Shown one piece after another: positions 17,723 through 29,226 of a stretch of DNA of 44,862 nucleotides. Under the pieces are notes generated by a model. It saw only the letters and a list, made by a program, of their open reading frames with translations. It had not been told where the DNA came from and ran no database searches. How positions within the stretch are numbered: position 1 is the stretch's first letter; each line of letters opens with the position of its first letter. A program made the translations under genes and the position numbers. The DNA lies in NCBI RefSeq assembly GCF_001995255.1, contig NZ_MUZR01000003.1, positions 44,187 to 89,048 on the forward strand. The letters are read 5' to 3'. This DNA comes from Thioalkalivibrio halophilus. GTDB lineage: Bacteria > Pseudomonadota > Gammaproteobacteria > Ectothiorhodospirales > Ectothiorhodospiraceae.

Positions 17723-19981
17723 ATGATTCCCTTCGCAGCGGGTTTTGTGGCCGCTCTGTGGCTGGTGCACCAACTGCCGGCCCTGCCGCCACCGTGGATC
17801 TTCGCGGCGCTCGCCACCACTCTCGTCGCCTCCATGGTAACGCGCCATCCGGCGGCACTGCCCGCGATCCTGGCGGGGACCCTCGCAGGGCTGCTGCTGG
17901 GGACCGTTCATGCCACGACCTGGCTGGACCGGGTGGTGACGCAAGCCGAACCGGAGGCCACGCTGAGTGGCCGGGTCGTGGACCTGCCGCGCCACGGCGA
18001 ACGCAGCTCGCGATTCCATCTGGCGACGCACGGCGACCCACCGCGCCGGCTGGAGGTCTCGGTCTATCCCCCGCGGGCGGATGTTGAGGCCGGGGACGTG
18101 CTGCGCCTGAAGGGGCGCCTGTATCCACCGCAGGGCCGTGCCAATCGTGCCGGCTTCGACCGTGAGGCGTGGTTCTATCGCGCAGGCCTCCATGGTCGCC
18201 TGAACGTCTCGGCCGCTGACCTGCGTCATGCGGTCGATGACACGGCCCCGGGGGCCCTGCGCGGAGCCCTGCACCGACAGCGCGCCACGCTCCGGGACCG
18301 CCTGCAGGCCGCCGCTCCGGAACTGCGCCACCCGGGACTGGTGCAGGCGCTGGTGATCGGCGAGCGCAGCGGCATGACGGATGCCGAATGGACTGCCTTC
18401 CTGCAGACCGGCACCAATCACCTGATGGCGATCTCGGGGTTGCACGTGGGCCTTGTGGCGGGGTTCGCGGCCCTGCTGGCCACGCTGCTCTGGCGTCATG
18501 TGGCCGGCGTACGGGAACGCTGGCCCCGCCGCGTGCTGGCGGCCACCGCGGCGGCCCTGGCCGCGCTGGGATATGCGGCGCTGGCGGGTTTCAGTATCCC
18601 CACCCAGCGCGCTCTGCTGATGCTGCTGGCGGTGCTGGCCGCGTTGCTGCTGGGGCGGGGCGGGACCCCGTGGCGGGCGCTGGTGCTCGCAGCGCTCATC
18701 ATCCTGATCCGTGACCCGCCCGGCGTACTGGCGCCGGGCTTCTGGTTCTCGTTTGGTGCCGTGGCGGTGATCCTCGGCCTGCTTCAGGGGCGCCGCGCTC
18801 GCCCCGGGCTGCGCGAAGCCATGGCGATCCAGGTGCTGCTGGCGCTCGCCATGCTGCCGCTGGCGCTGGCATGGTTCCAGCTGGGATCGTGGATCGCGCC
18901 GCTGGCCAACATCGTGGCCGTCCCGTTGATCTCCTTTGTGGTACTCCCGGCACTGCTGACAGGGGCCGGACTGGCCATGCTGTGGCCGCCCCTGGGCGGC
19001 CCGCCGTTGTGGCTCGGCGATGCGGTGCTGGGGCTGCTGGTCACGCTGCTGCAGGCCCTGGCCGACCTGCCGGCCGCGGTGGCCGAACGGGGCGTTCCGC
19101 TTGCGGCGGCCCTGCTCGCCGGCCTGGCGGTGATCTTTCTGCTCCTGCCCGGACGTCGCCGGATGGCCCCCTGGGTGCTGCTGGCGGCCCTGCCGCTGGG
19201 TTTACCCCTGCGCCCGGACCTGTCCCACGGCGAGCTGCGGGCGGAATTGCTGGATACCGGGCGCGAGGCGGTGGTCCTGCTGGAGACCCGCAACCACGTG
19301 GTGGTCTACGGCCCGGGGCGTGCCCGCGACGTGGAATCGGCCTTGCTGCCTGCCCTGCGGGCACGCCAGCGAAACCGAATCGACCGGGTCATCGTGGCCG
19401 ACGGGCGGCTTGACGACAGCGGGTCGCGCGCCGCCGCACTGCAGGCACTGACCGCGGCCGTGAAGGTGGAGCGGGTGCTGCACCGCGACGAGCGACCCCC
19501 CCGACGGATCCGCGAGTCCGGTCCGGTCTATCGGGCCTGCCGGGCCGGGCAGCAGTGGCAACGGGACGGGGTGGTGTTTCGCGTCCTGCATCCACCACGC
19601 GGCTGGGACGCCTCGCGCGCCGCCAGTTGCGTGCTGCGGATCGAGACCGCCGGTGGCGCATTGTTGCTGACCGGCGGGCTGCGCGGACTCGGTGCGGCGG
19701 TGCTGGGCCACGAAACGCCCGACGAGGACCTGCAGGCACGCCTGCTGGTGACCGCCGAACCCGCGAAGGCCGTCGACGACGGAGAGGGGCGGGCCGGGGT
19801 GCGGGCACCCACCCGCTGGGTAGCCGGCACGATGCCCGACGGGCCCGTCGGGTCGGGCGCTGGCGGCCTGCGTGCCACGTCCACGGACGGGGCCCTGCGC
19901 CTGCGGGCCGGAACCGCCTGGGAGCCGGGAGCGGGTTGGCGGAACGAACGTCGCCGGTTCTGGCAACGGCCGCACCCCTGA
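17723..19981 (+). CDS. comEC: ComEC/Rec2-family DNA uptake channel protein
   Basis: About 752 residues (ATG at 17723; an upstream GTG at 17654 is less likely). Inner-membrane channel for single-stranded DNA entry in natural transformation. N-terminal TM segments and a DUF4131/OB-like region (LSGRVVDLPRHGERSSRFHL..., VLRLKGRLYPPQGRANRAGFDREAWFYRAGLHG) precede the competence domain with LVQALVIGERSGMTDAEWTAFLQTGTNHLMAISGLHVGLVAG and many TMs (~260-520). The C-terminal ~200 residues correspond to the metallo-beta-lactamase-like domain, but the ligand motif usually near SHxDxDHxGG reads VADGRLDDSGS, and the opening DVGQG-like motif reads DTGRE. It therefore looks catalytically degenerate. No other pilus or competence genes adjoin except a ComEA-like gene 16 kb away. 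Confidence 0.92.
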   Translation: MIPFAAGFVAALWLVHQLPALPPPWIFAALATTLVASMVTRHPAALPAILAGTLAGLLLGTVHATTWLDRVVTQAEPEATLSGRVVDLPRHGERSSRFHLATHGDPPRRLEVSVYPPRADVEAGDVLRLKGRLYPPQGRANRAGFDREAWFYRAGLHGRLNVSAADLRHAVDDTAPGALRGALHRQRATLRDRLQAAAPELRHPGLVQALVIGERSGMTDAEWTAFLQTGTNHLMAISGLHVGLVAGFAALLATLLWRHVAGVRERWPRRVLAATAAALAALGYAALAGFSIPTQRALLMLLAVLAALLLGRGGTPWRALVLAALIILIRDPPGVLAPGFWFSFGAVAVILGLLQGRRARPGLREAMAIQVLLALAMLPLALAWFQLGSWIAPLANIVAVPLISFVVLPALLTGAGLAMLWPPLGGPPLWLGDAVLGLLVTLLQALADLPAAVAERGVPLAAALLAGLAVIFLLLPGRRRMAPWVLLAALPLGLPLRPDLSHGELRAELLDTGREAVVLLETRNHVVVYGPGRARDVESALLPALRARQRNRIDRVIVADGRLDDSGSRAAALQALTAAVKVERVLHRDERPPRRIRESGPVYRACRAGQQWQRDGVVFRVLHPPRGWDASRAASCVLRIETAGGALLLTGGLRGLGAAVLGHETPDEDLQARLLVTAEPAKAVDDGEGRAGVRAPTRWVAGTMPDGPVGSGAGGLRATSTDGALRLRAGTAWEPGAGWRNERRRFWQRPHP

Positions 19982-20023
19982 ACGGCCGAGGCAATCCATG
20001 TCAGTCCACGATAAACTGGGCGG

Positions 20024-21112
20024 ATGAACGATTTTGTCTCCGATACGATTCGCCCCGTCCGCTTTGCCGACGACCGTCTGTGGCTTCTGGACCAGCGCCG
20101 TCTGCCCGCGCAGGAAACCTTCCTGCCCCTGGATGATGCCCCGGCGGTGGCAGACGCGATCCGCGAAATGGTGGTACGCGGGGCTCCCGCGATCGGCATC
20201 ACCGCGGCGTTCGGCGTGGTGCTGGCCTGCCATCAGGCACTGCAGGCCACGGACTGGCGCGAGCGCGTGGGCGCCGACATCGCGACCCTGCGGGCGGCGC
20301 GGCCCACCGCCGTGAACCTGTTCTGGGCGCTGGACCGGATGCAGGCGGTGGTGGCGGCCGCCGGAAGCGCCCGGGCCGCGCTGACCGCGACGCGCGAGAC
20401 AGCCATGGCGATGCTGGAAGCCGACATCGCCGGCAATCGCGAGCTCGGCGCCCATGGCGCCGCGCTGATCGAACCGGGCCGCGCCGTGCTGACCCATTGC
20501 AACACCGGCTCTCTGGCGACCGGGGGCTACGGGACCGCGCTGGGAGTGATTCGCGCCGCCTGGGACCAGGGGCGCATCACCGGGGTCTACGCCGACGAGA
20601 CCCGTCCCTGGATGCAGGGCAGCCGGCTGACGGCCTGGGAGCTGGTGCATGACGGGATTCCGGTGACCCTGCTGTGCGAAGGCGCCGCGGCGCGGCTGCT
20701 GCAGAGCGGGGAGGTCGGCTGCGTGGTGGTGGGGGCGGATCGCATTGCGGCCAATGGCGACACCGCCAACAAGATCGGCACTTACGGGCTGGCATTGCTG
20801 GCGCGCGCGCACGGCGTGCGTTTCATGGTCGCCGCCCCGGTCGCCACCATCGATTATGCAACCCCCGCCGGCGATGCCATCCCGATCGAACAGCGCGATG
20901 CCGGAGAAGTACTGACGCTCGCGGGCCAGCCCCTGGCAGCCGCCGGGGCTGCCGCCTACAACCCGGCATTCGATGTCACCCCCGCCGGGCTGATCGACGC
21001 CATCGTGACCGAGCGGGGAGTGATCGAAAACCCCGACGCCGAACGGCTGGCGGCGTGGCGGCCGCACCCCGGAGATACCCCCGAACCGCGAGGCGTTCAC
21101 GAGGGAACCTGA
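20024..21112 (+). CDS. mtnA: S-methyl-5-thioribose-1-phosphate isomerase
   Basis: A 362-residue enzyme interconverting 5-methylthioribose-1-phosphate and 5-methylthioribulose-1-phosphate in methylthioadenosine salvage. Family motifs are VRGAPAIGITAAFG (51-64), RPTAVNLFWALDRM, TCNTG-like THCNTGSLAT with catalytic Cys159, YADETRPWMQGSRLTAWEL, VVVGADRIAANGDTANKIGTY with catalytic Asp239, and FMVAAP. It is distinguished from eIF2B subunits by the conserved Cys/Asp pair. It lies directly upstream of gyrA, as in Pseudomonas. No mtnB, C, D or K is nearby; the only possible partner in the window is the FucA-like aldolase at 40 kb. Confidence 0.96.
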   Translation: MNDFVSDTIRPVRFADDRLWLLDQRRLPAQETFLPLDDAPAVADAIREMVVRGAPAIGITAAFGVVLACHQALQATDWRERVGADIATLRAARPTAVNLFWALDRMQAVVAAAGSARAALTATRETAMAMLEADIAGNRELGAHGAALIEPGRAVLTHCNTGSLATGGYGTALGVIRAAWDQGRITGVYADETRPWMQGSRLTAWELVHDGIPVTLLCEGAAARLLQSGEVGCVVVGADRIAANGDTANKIGTYGLALLARAHGVRFMVAAPVATIDYATPAGDAIPIEQRDAGEVLTLAGQPLAAAGAAAYNPAFDVTPAGLIDAIVTERGVIENPDAERLAAWRPHPGDTPEPRGVHEGT

Positions 21113-21145
21113 CCGCCCCGGCAGGGCTCCTCCGGCGGGGGAATA

Positions 21146-21154
21146 TGGTATGAT
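21146..21154 (+). promoter_or_regulatory. Candidate gyrA promoter, extended -10
   Basis: TGGTATGAT, an extended -10 element (TG, one base, then TATGAT at 21149-21154), lies 35 bases upstream of the gyrA start in the 77-base gap after mtnA. No clear -35 hexamer is seen, which is common for extended -10 promoters. It would drive the gyrA-to-cmk run. Confidence 0.55.
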
Positions 21155-21189
21155 CGCGGGCTTGTTCTAACGGACGGCGTGACCCATCA

Positions 21190-23834
<2,645 letters not shown>

Positions 23835-23838
<4 letters not shown>

Positions 23839-24917
23839 GCCGAATCTGGAACTTCAGCGCCGGCCCCGCGGCCCTGCCGCAGGCGGTGCTGGAACGGGCA
23901 CGCGACGAGATGCTGGACTTCCACGGTACCGGGATGTCGGTGATGGAGATGAGTCATCGCGGCAAACCCTTCATGGAAGTCGCTGAAAAGGCGGAAGCCG
24001 ATCTGCGCAAGCTGATGGGCATCCCCGACGACTACGCGGTGCTGTTCCTGCAGGGCGGGGCGACCGGGCAGTTTTCCGCGATCCCGATGAACCTGCAGCC
24101 GGGTGGCCAGCCGATGGACTACATCGATACCGGGGCCTGGTCCGGAAAGGCGATCAAGGAAGCGCAGAAGGTGGGGCCGGTGAACATCGTCGCCAGTTCC
24201 CAGGCCGAGGGCTATGCGTCCATCCCCGAGCGTTCGACCTGGAAACTCGATCCGAACGCCGCCTACGTGCACTACACGCCGAACGAGACCATCGGCGGCG
24301 TGGAATTCCACGAGGTGCCCGACGTGGGCGACAAGCCGCTGGTGGCGGACATGTCCTCCACCATCCTGTCGCGTCCGATCGATGTCTCGAAGTTCGGCGT
24401 GATTTACGCCGGCGCCCAGAAGAACATTGGTCCGGCCGGCGTGACCGTGGTGATCGTGCGCAAGGACCTGCTGGAACGCGAGAAGGGCCAGGTACCCGCC
24501 GTCCTGGACTGGAAGCTGCAGGCCGACAACGACTCCATGTACAACACCCCGCCGACCTTCGGCTGGTATTTCGCCGGCCTGGTCTTCGAATGGCTGCTGG
24601 AGCAGGGCGGGCTGGAAAAGATGGCCGAGATCAACCAGCGCAAGGCGGACAAGCTCTATCGTTTCATCGACAACTCGGCGTTTTATCGCAACCCGGTGGA
24701 GCCCAGTGCGCGTTCGTGGATGAACGTGCCGTTCATCCTCGCCGACGACAGCCTCGACGGTCCGTTCCTGAAGGAAGCCGACGCGGCTGGTCTGTCCTCG
24801 CTGAAGGGCCACCGCTCGGTGGGCGGCATGCGCGCGAGCATCTACAACGCAGTGCCTGAAGAGGCCGTCGACGCCCTGATCGAATTCATGGCGGATTTCG
24901 AGGAACGCCACGCCTGA
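23835..24917 (+). CDS. serC: Phosphoserine aminotransferase
   Basis: A 360-residue class V PLP aminotransferase. It converts 3-phosphohydroxypyruvate and glutamate to phosphoserine, and acts in PLP synthesis on the homologous 4-phosphohydroxythreonine step. N-terminal [42 protein letters not shown] and the PLP-lysine motif [12 protein letters not shown] (Lys196) are all canonical, as is the C-terminal [15 protein letters not shown]. It is preceded by GGGAG and overlaps the gyrA stop by 4 bases. It is followed 13 bases later by serA, placing two consecutive serine-pathway steps together. Confidence 0.98.
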
Positions 24918-24930
24918 AAAGGAGGTCGTG

Positions 24931-26094
24931 ATGTACCGCGTCAAGACCTACAACAACATTGCGCTGCGGGGGCTGGAACGCTTCCCGCGCGAAACCTACG
25001 AAGTCGCCTCCGGTCTGGAAGACCCGGATGCGATCATGCTGCGCTCGCATGACCTGCACGGGGAGACCATCCCGGATTCGGTGCTGGCCGTGGGGCGCGC
25101 CGGCAGCGGGGTGAACAACATCCCGGTGCAGGATCTCACCGAGCGCGGCGTCGCGGTCTTCAATGCCCCCGGGGCCAACGCCAACGCGGTCAAGGAGCTG
25201 GTGATCGCGGGGCTGCTTCTCGGAGCGCGGAATCTGGTGCCGGCCGCCGGTTATGTGCAGTCCCTGGATCCCGATGATTCAGGGTTCACGGCCGCAGTAG
25301 AACAGGGCAAAAAGCGCTTTAGTGGCTTCGAACTCCCGGGGCGGCGGCTGGCCGTGCTCGGCCTGGGGGCGATCGGGGTCAAGGTGGCGAACGCCGCCCG
25401 GTCCATGGGGATGGAGGTCGTGGGCTTCGACCCCAAGATCACCGTGGAGAGCGCCTGGCAGATGGCATCGGACATCGAGCGCGCGCGTTCGGTGGATGCG
25501 GCGCTGGAAGGGGCGGATGCGGTCACGGTTCACGTACCCCTGACCGAAAACACGCAGAACCTGGTCAATGCCGAGCGCATCCGTTCGATGAACCCCGGCG
25601 CGATGGTGCTGAACATGGCCCGCGACGGGATCGTCGACGACGCCGCGGCCGGCGAGGCCCTCAACGAGGGCCACCTGCACGCCTACGTGACCGATTTCCC
25701 GGTCCCCGGCCTGCTGGATCACCCGCGGGTGATCACTCTGCCGCACCTGGGGGCGTCGACCACCGAGTCGGAAGAAAACTGCGCGGTGATGATCGCCGAC
25801 CAGATGCGGGACTATCTCGAGAACGGCAACGTCGTCAATTCGGTGAACCTGCCAACCCTGGTACTGGAGCGGAAGGGGCAGGCGCGCATCGCCGTAATCA
25901 ACCGCAACCTGCCGGACCGTGTAGCGCAGATCTCGCACGTCATCGGTGAATCGGACATCAATATCCTGCATCTGATGAACGACTCGCGTGGCGACATCGC
26001 CTACACCATGCTGGACGTGGACGGACATCCCAGTCCGACCACGCTGGATGCGCTCTATCGCATCGACGGTGTACTGCGGGCGCGGGTGCTCTAG
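24931..26094 (+). CDS. serA: D-3-phosphoglycerate dehydrogenase, short ACT form
   Basis: A 387-residue NAD-dependent enzyme making 3-phosphohydroxypyruvate, the first step of serine synthesis. The substrate domain (residues 1-90 and ~280-310) has GRAGSGVNNIPV and NAPGANANAVKELV. The Rossmann part has LAVLGLGAIGVKVANAA, and the catalytic His is in TLPHLGASTTESEENCA. A C-terminal ACT domain (~315-387, RIAVINRNLPDRVAQISHVIGESDINI) suggests feedback by serine. The YVTDFPVPG segment differs from E. coli FPTEP, where a catalytic Glu sits; it resembles the short clade I know from Firmicutes and Bacteroidetes. The ATG at 24931 follows GGAGG by 5 bases, favoured over the GTG at 24928. Confidence 0.93.
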   Translation: MYRVKTYNNIALRGLERFPRETYEVASGLEDPDAIMLRSHDLHGETIPDSVLAVGRAGSGVNNIPVQDLTERGVAVFNAPGANANAVKELVIAGLLLGARNLVPAAGYVQSLDPDDSGFTAAVEQGKKRFSGFELPGRRLAVLGLGAIGVKVANAARSMGMEVVGFDPKITVESAWQMASDIERARSVDAALEGADAVTVHVPLTENTQNLVNAERIRSMNPGAMVLNMARDGIVDDAAAGEALNEGHLHAYVTDFPVPGLLDHPRVITLPHLGASTTESEENCAVMIADQMRDYLENGNVVNSVNLPTLVLERKGQARIAVINRNLPDRVAQISHVIGESDINILHLMNDSRGDIAYTMLDVDGHPSPTTLDALYRIDGVLRARVL

Positions 26095-26097
26095 GTC

Positions 26098-27183
26098 GTG
26101 AGCGAAGGGGAGTCCCTCGCATCGCTGCGCGCGCGGATCGATGCGATCGACGGCGAGTTGCTTGCCCTGCTCAGCGAGCGGGCCCGCTGCGCGGAATCGG
26201 TCGCGCGGGTCAAGCGCGACAACGGCGAGGAGCCGGTGTTCTACCGGCCGGAACGCGAAGCCGAGATCCTGCGTCGGGTGCGGGAGGAGAATCCGGGGCC
26301 GCTGGCGGATGACGTGATCGTCCGGCTGTTCCGGGAGATCATGTCCGAATGTCTGGCCCTGGAGCATCCGCTGACGGTGGCCTATCTGGGGCCGGAGGGG
26401 ACCTTCACCCACCTGGCCGCGCGCAAGCATTTCGGCCATGCGGTCACGACCACGCCGCTGGCGTCCATCGACGCCGTGTTCGGCGCGGTGGAAACCGGGC
26501 GGGCGCAGTTCGGCGTGGTTCCGATCGAGAACAGTTCCGAGGGCGTGGTCACGCATACGGTGGACTGCTTCATGGACTCGTCGCTGCAGATCTGCGGCGA
26601 GGTCGTGACGCCGATCCACCATCACCTGCTGTCGCAAAGTGCCGGTCTCGGCGAGGTCCGCCAGGTACTGGCCCACGCCCAGGCCCTGGCGCAGTGCCGG
26701 GAGTGGCTGGATACCTGGCTGCCGCACGCCGAGCGCCATGCGGTGGCCAGCAACGCCCGCGCGGCGGAACTGGCGGCCGGGGATGGGTCCGCGGCGGCGA
26801 TTGCGTCGCGCGTGGCGGCGGAGCACTACGGGGTTCCGGTGCAGGTGGAGCACGTGGAGGACCGCGCCGACAACACCACCCGGTTCCTGATCATCGGCAC
26901 GGCCACCACCCGTCCCAGCGGCGCGGACCGTACGTCGATCATGCTGAGCACGGCCAACCGGCCGGGCTCGCTGTACGCGTTGCTGAAGCCGATCGCCGAG
27001 GCCGGCATCAGCCTTACGCGCATCGAATCCCGTCCCTCGCGCTGTGCGCAGTGGACCTACGTGTTCTTCCTCGACCTGCTGGGACACCAGGAGGACCCGG
27101 AAATCGCCGGGTGCCTGGAACAGCTGAGGGAGACCGCCGACACGGTGAAGATCCTGGGCAGTTATCCCCGGGCCGCAACCTGA
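26098..27183 (+). CDS. pheA: Bifunctional chorismate mutase/prephenate dehydratase (P-protein)
   Basis: A 361-residue enzyme taking chorismate to prephenate and on to phenylpyruvate. The AroQ chorismate mutase helices occupy about 1-88 (LRARIDAIDGELLALLSERARCAESVARVKRD). Prephenate dehydratase spans ~95-270 with VAYLGPEGTFTHLAA, VPIENSSEGVVTHTVD and the substrate motif DNTTRFLIIG. A C-terminal ACT regulatory domain carries RPGSLYALLKPIAEAGISLTRIESRPSR, whose ESRP motif binds phenylalanine for feedback inhibition. The start codon is GTG, 3 bases after the serA stop, with no clear ribosome-binding site, so translation is probably coupled to serA. Confidence 0.97.
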   Translation: MSEGESLASLRARIDAIDGELLALLSERARCAESVARVKRDNGEEPVFYRPEREAEILRRVREENPGPLADDVIVRLFREIMSECLALEHPLTVAYLGPEGTFTHLAARKHFGHAVTTTPLASIDAVFGAVETGRAQFGVVPIENSSEGVVTHTVDCFMDSSLQICGEVVTPIHHHLLSQSAGLGEVRQVLAHAQALAQCREWLDTWLPHAERHAVASNARAAELAAGDGSAAAIASRVAAEHYGVPVQVEHVEDRADNTTRFLIIGTATTRPSGADRTSIMLSTANRPGSLYALLKPIAEAGISLTRIESRPSRCAQWTYVFFLDLLGHQEDPEIAGCLEQLRETADTVKILGSYPRAAT

Positions 27184-27192
27184 GAGGCATCC

Positions 27193-28344
27193 ATGGCAAC
27201 GAATCCTTCCGAATCCGCAGCCCCCGGGCCGGGTCCGGCCGCCCGGGCCGTGTCCGGCGTGCAGGGACTGCAGCCGTATCAGCCGGGCAAACCGGTGTCC
27301 GAGCTGGAACGCGAGCTGGGCATCAGCGAGGCGGTCAAGCTCGCTTCCAACGAAAACCCGCTGGGGCCGTCGCCGCGCGCCGTGAAGGCCGCCCGGGGCG
27401 TGCTGGGCGAAGCCCATGTCTACCCCGACGGTAACGGGTTCGAGCTGAAGGCGGCCCTGGCCGCCCGGCACGGCGTGGATCCGGCGCAGATTACCCTGGG
27501 CAACGGGTCCAACGAGGTGCTGGAACTGATCGCGCGGACCTGGCTGGCGCCGGGGCGGGCGTCGGTGTTTTCCGCCCATGCCTTCGCGGTGTATCCGCTG
27601 GTGACGCAGGCCACCGGGGCCGAGGCCCGCGTGGTCCCGGCCGTGTCGGCGGACGATGCCCGCCAGCCGTTCGGGCACGATCTGGATGCGATGCGGGCCC
27701 GGGTGGATGACGACACCGCGGTGGTGTTCGTGGCGAACCCGAACAACCCGACCGGTACCTGGCTGGATGCGCAGGCGCTGGAGGCCTTCGTGGCGGCGAT
27801 GCCGCCGCAGACCATCGTCGTGATCGACGAGGCGTATGCCGAATACGTGGAAGAAGACGGTTATCCGGACGCCACACGCTGGCTGGACCGCTATCCCAAC
27901 GTGGTCGTCACCCGGACTTTTTCCAAGATCCAGGGGCTGGCGGGGCTGCGCCTGGGCTATGCCGTGAGTTCGGCGCCGGTGGCCGACATGCTCAACCGCG
28001 TGCGTCAGCCGTTCAACGTGAACGCGGTCGCTCAGGCGGCCGGTCTGGCCGCGCTCGAGGACAGCGACCACATCCGGCACTCGGTGGCGGTCAACCGGGA
28101 AGGCCTGGTGCAGCTGGGGCGCGAACTCCGGGCCATGGGCCTGCGGGTCATCCCCTCGGTCGGCAATTTCATTACCTTCGACACCGGCACCGACGTCAAC
28201 GCGGTACATGACCGCCTGCAGCGGCGTGGGGTCATTGCCCGGCCGGTGGAAAACTACGGGCTGCCCGGGCATCTGCGCGTCACGGTCTCGACCGCGGAGG
28301 ATAACGAACGATTCCTGGCCGCCCTGCGCGAGGCCCTTGCATGA
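27193..28344 (+). CDS. hisC: Histidinol-phosphate/aromatic aminotransferase
   Basis: A 383-residue fold-type I PLP aminotransferase of the HisC family. Motifs are KLASNENPLGPSP, the PLP-phosphate site GNGSNEVLEL, VFVANPNNPTGTWL, IDEAYAEYVE and the PLP lysine in TRTFSKIQGLAGLRLGYA (Lys245). Position between pheA and tyrA suggests it transaminates phenylpyruvate, 4-hydroxyphenylpyruvate or prephenate, as proposed for HisC2 in Pseudomonas-type clusters, rather than serving only histidine synthesis. Specificity cannot be read from sequence. The first ~25 residues are Ala/Pro-rich and family-atypical but have an in-place GAGAGG ribosome-binding site. It overlaps tyrA by 4 bases. Confidence 0.93.
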   Translation: MATNPSESAAPGPGPAARAVSGVQGLQPYQPGKPVSELERELGISEAVKLASNENPLGPSPRAVKAARGVLGEAHVYPDGNGFELKAALAARHGVDPAQITLGNGSNEVLELIARTWLAPGRASVFSAHAFAVYPLVTQATGAEARVVPAVSADDARQPFGHDLDAMRARVDDDTAVVFVANPNNPTGTWLDAQALEAFVAAMPPQTIVVIDEAYAEYVEEDGYPDATRWLDRYPNVVVTRTFSKIQGLAGLRLGYAVSSAPVADMLNRVRQPFNVNAVAQAAGLAALEDSDHIRHSVAVNREGLVQLGRELRAMGLRVIPSVGNFITFDTGTDVNAVHDRLQRRGVIARPVENYGLPGHLRVTVSTAEDNERFLAALREALA

Positions 28345-29222
28345 TCGACCGGCTGGTCATTTTCGGAGTCGGCCTCATCGGCGGTTCGCTGGCCCTGGCG
28401 CTGCGCGAGGCCGGGGAGGTGGGGACGGTCGTGGGCTGTTCGCGCAATCCGGACAATCTGCGCGAGGCCGAACGCCTCGGCGTGATCGACGAATGGACCA
28501 CCGATCCGGCCGAGGCCGCCCGGGGGGCCGACATGGGCGTGCTGGCCGTACCCCTGGGGGCCATGGAAGGGCTGGCGGCATCGCTCGCCGGGATCTGGCC
28601 GGAGGATGCGCCGCTGACCGACGTGGGCAGCAGCAAACAGGCGGTGCTGGAGGCCCTGGCGCGGGGGTTCGGCGAGGTTCCGCGGCAGTTCGTCCCCGGG
28701 CATCCGATCGCCGGCACCGAGCAGAGCGGGGTGGCGGCCGCCTTTCCCGAACTGTTCCGCGAACGGCTGGTGATCCTGACGCCGGCCGACGCCACCAGCG
28801 TAATGGCGACCAACCGCGTGACTGCGATGTGGCAGACCGCCGGCGCGCGGGTCGAATTCATGACGCCGGCGCATCACGATCACGTGCTGGCAGCCACCAG
28901 CCACCTCCCGCACGTGCTGGCCTTTACCCTGGTGGCGTCGCTGTCGAAGATGAGCGACCGCGACGAGATCTTCCATTATGCGGCGGGCGGTTTCCGCGAC
29001 TTCACCCGCATTGCCTCCAGCGATCCGGTCGTCTGGCGCGACATCTGTCTTGCCAACGGGCCCTCCATCCTGGAGGTGATCGAACGTTACCAGGCCGATC
29101 TCGAATCCCTGCGGCAGGCGATCGAGCAGGGCGACGGGCAGCGCCTGGAGCAGGAATTCACTCACGCCAAGACCACGCGGGATCGTTTCTGTGATCCCGC
29201 CCGAGCTCAACTGGATACCTGA
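28341..29222 (+). CDS. tyrA: Prephenate/arogenate dehydrogenase
   Basis: A 293-residue monofunctional TyrA. An N-terminal NAD(P)-binding Rossmann motif VIFGVGLIGGSLALALREAG (residues 6-25) is followed by LTDVGSSKQAVLEAL, the catalytic-His motif FVPGHPIAGTEQSG, and the all-helical dimerisation half with PAHHDHVLAATSHLPHVLAFTL and AAGGFRDFTRIASSDPVVWRDI. It makes 4-hydroxyphenylpyruvate (or tyrosine from arogenate). No chorismate mutase or ACT domain is attached. In Pseudomonas this gene is fused to aroA; here the two are separate, with the tyrA stop 4 bases before the chosen aroA start. Confidence 0.96.
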   Translation: MIDRLVIFGVGLIGGSLALALREAGEVGTVVGCSRNPDNLREAERLGVIDEWTTDPAEAARGADMGVLAVPLGAMEGLAASLAGIWPEDAPLTDVGSSKQAVLEALARGFGEVPRQFVPGHPIAGTEQSGVAAAFPELFRERLVILTPADATSVMATNRVTAMWQTAGARVEFMTPAHHDHVLAATSHLPHVLAFTLVASLSKMSDRDEIFHYAAGGFRDFTRIASSDPVVWRDICLANGPSILEVIERYQADLESLRQAIEQGDGQRLEQEFTHAKTTRDRFCDPARAQLDT

Positions 29223-29226
29223 ACCG

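Noticed and set aside
21113-21145. Terminator hairpin after mtnA
   Set aside because: CCCCGG and CCGGCGGGG can pair only with a bulge, and no T-tract follows.
25279-28272. 997-codon minus-strand open frame opposite serA-pheA-hisC
   Set aside because: It spans three conserved genes in antisense, with typical shadow composition.
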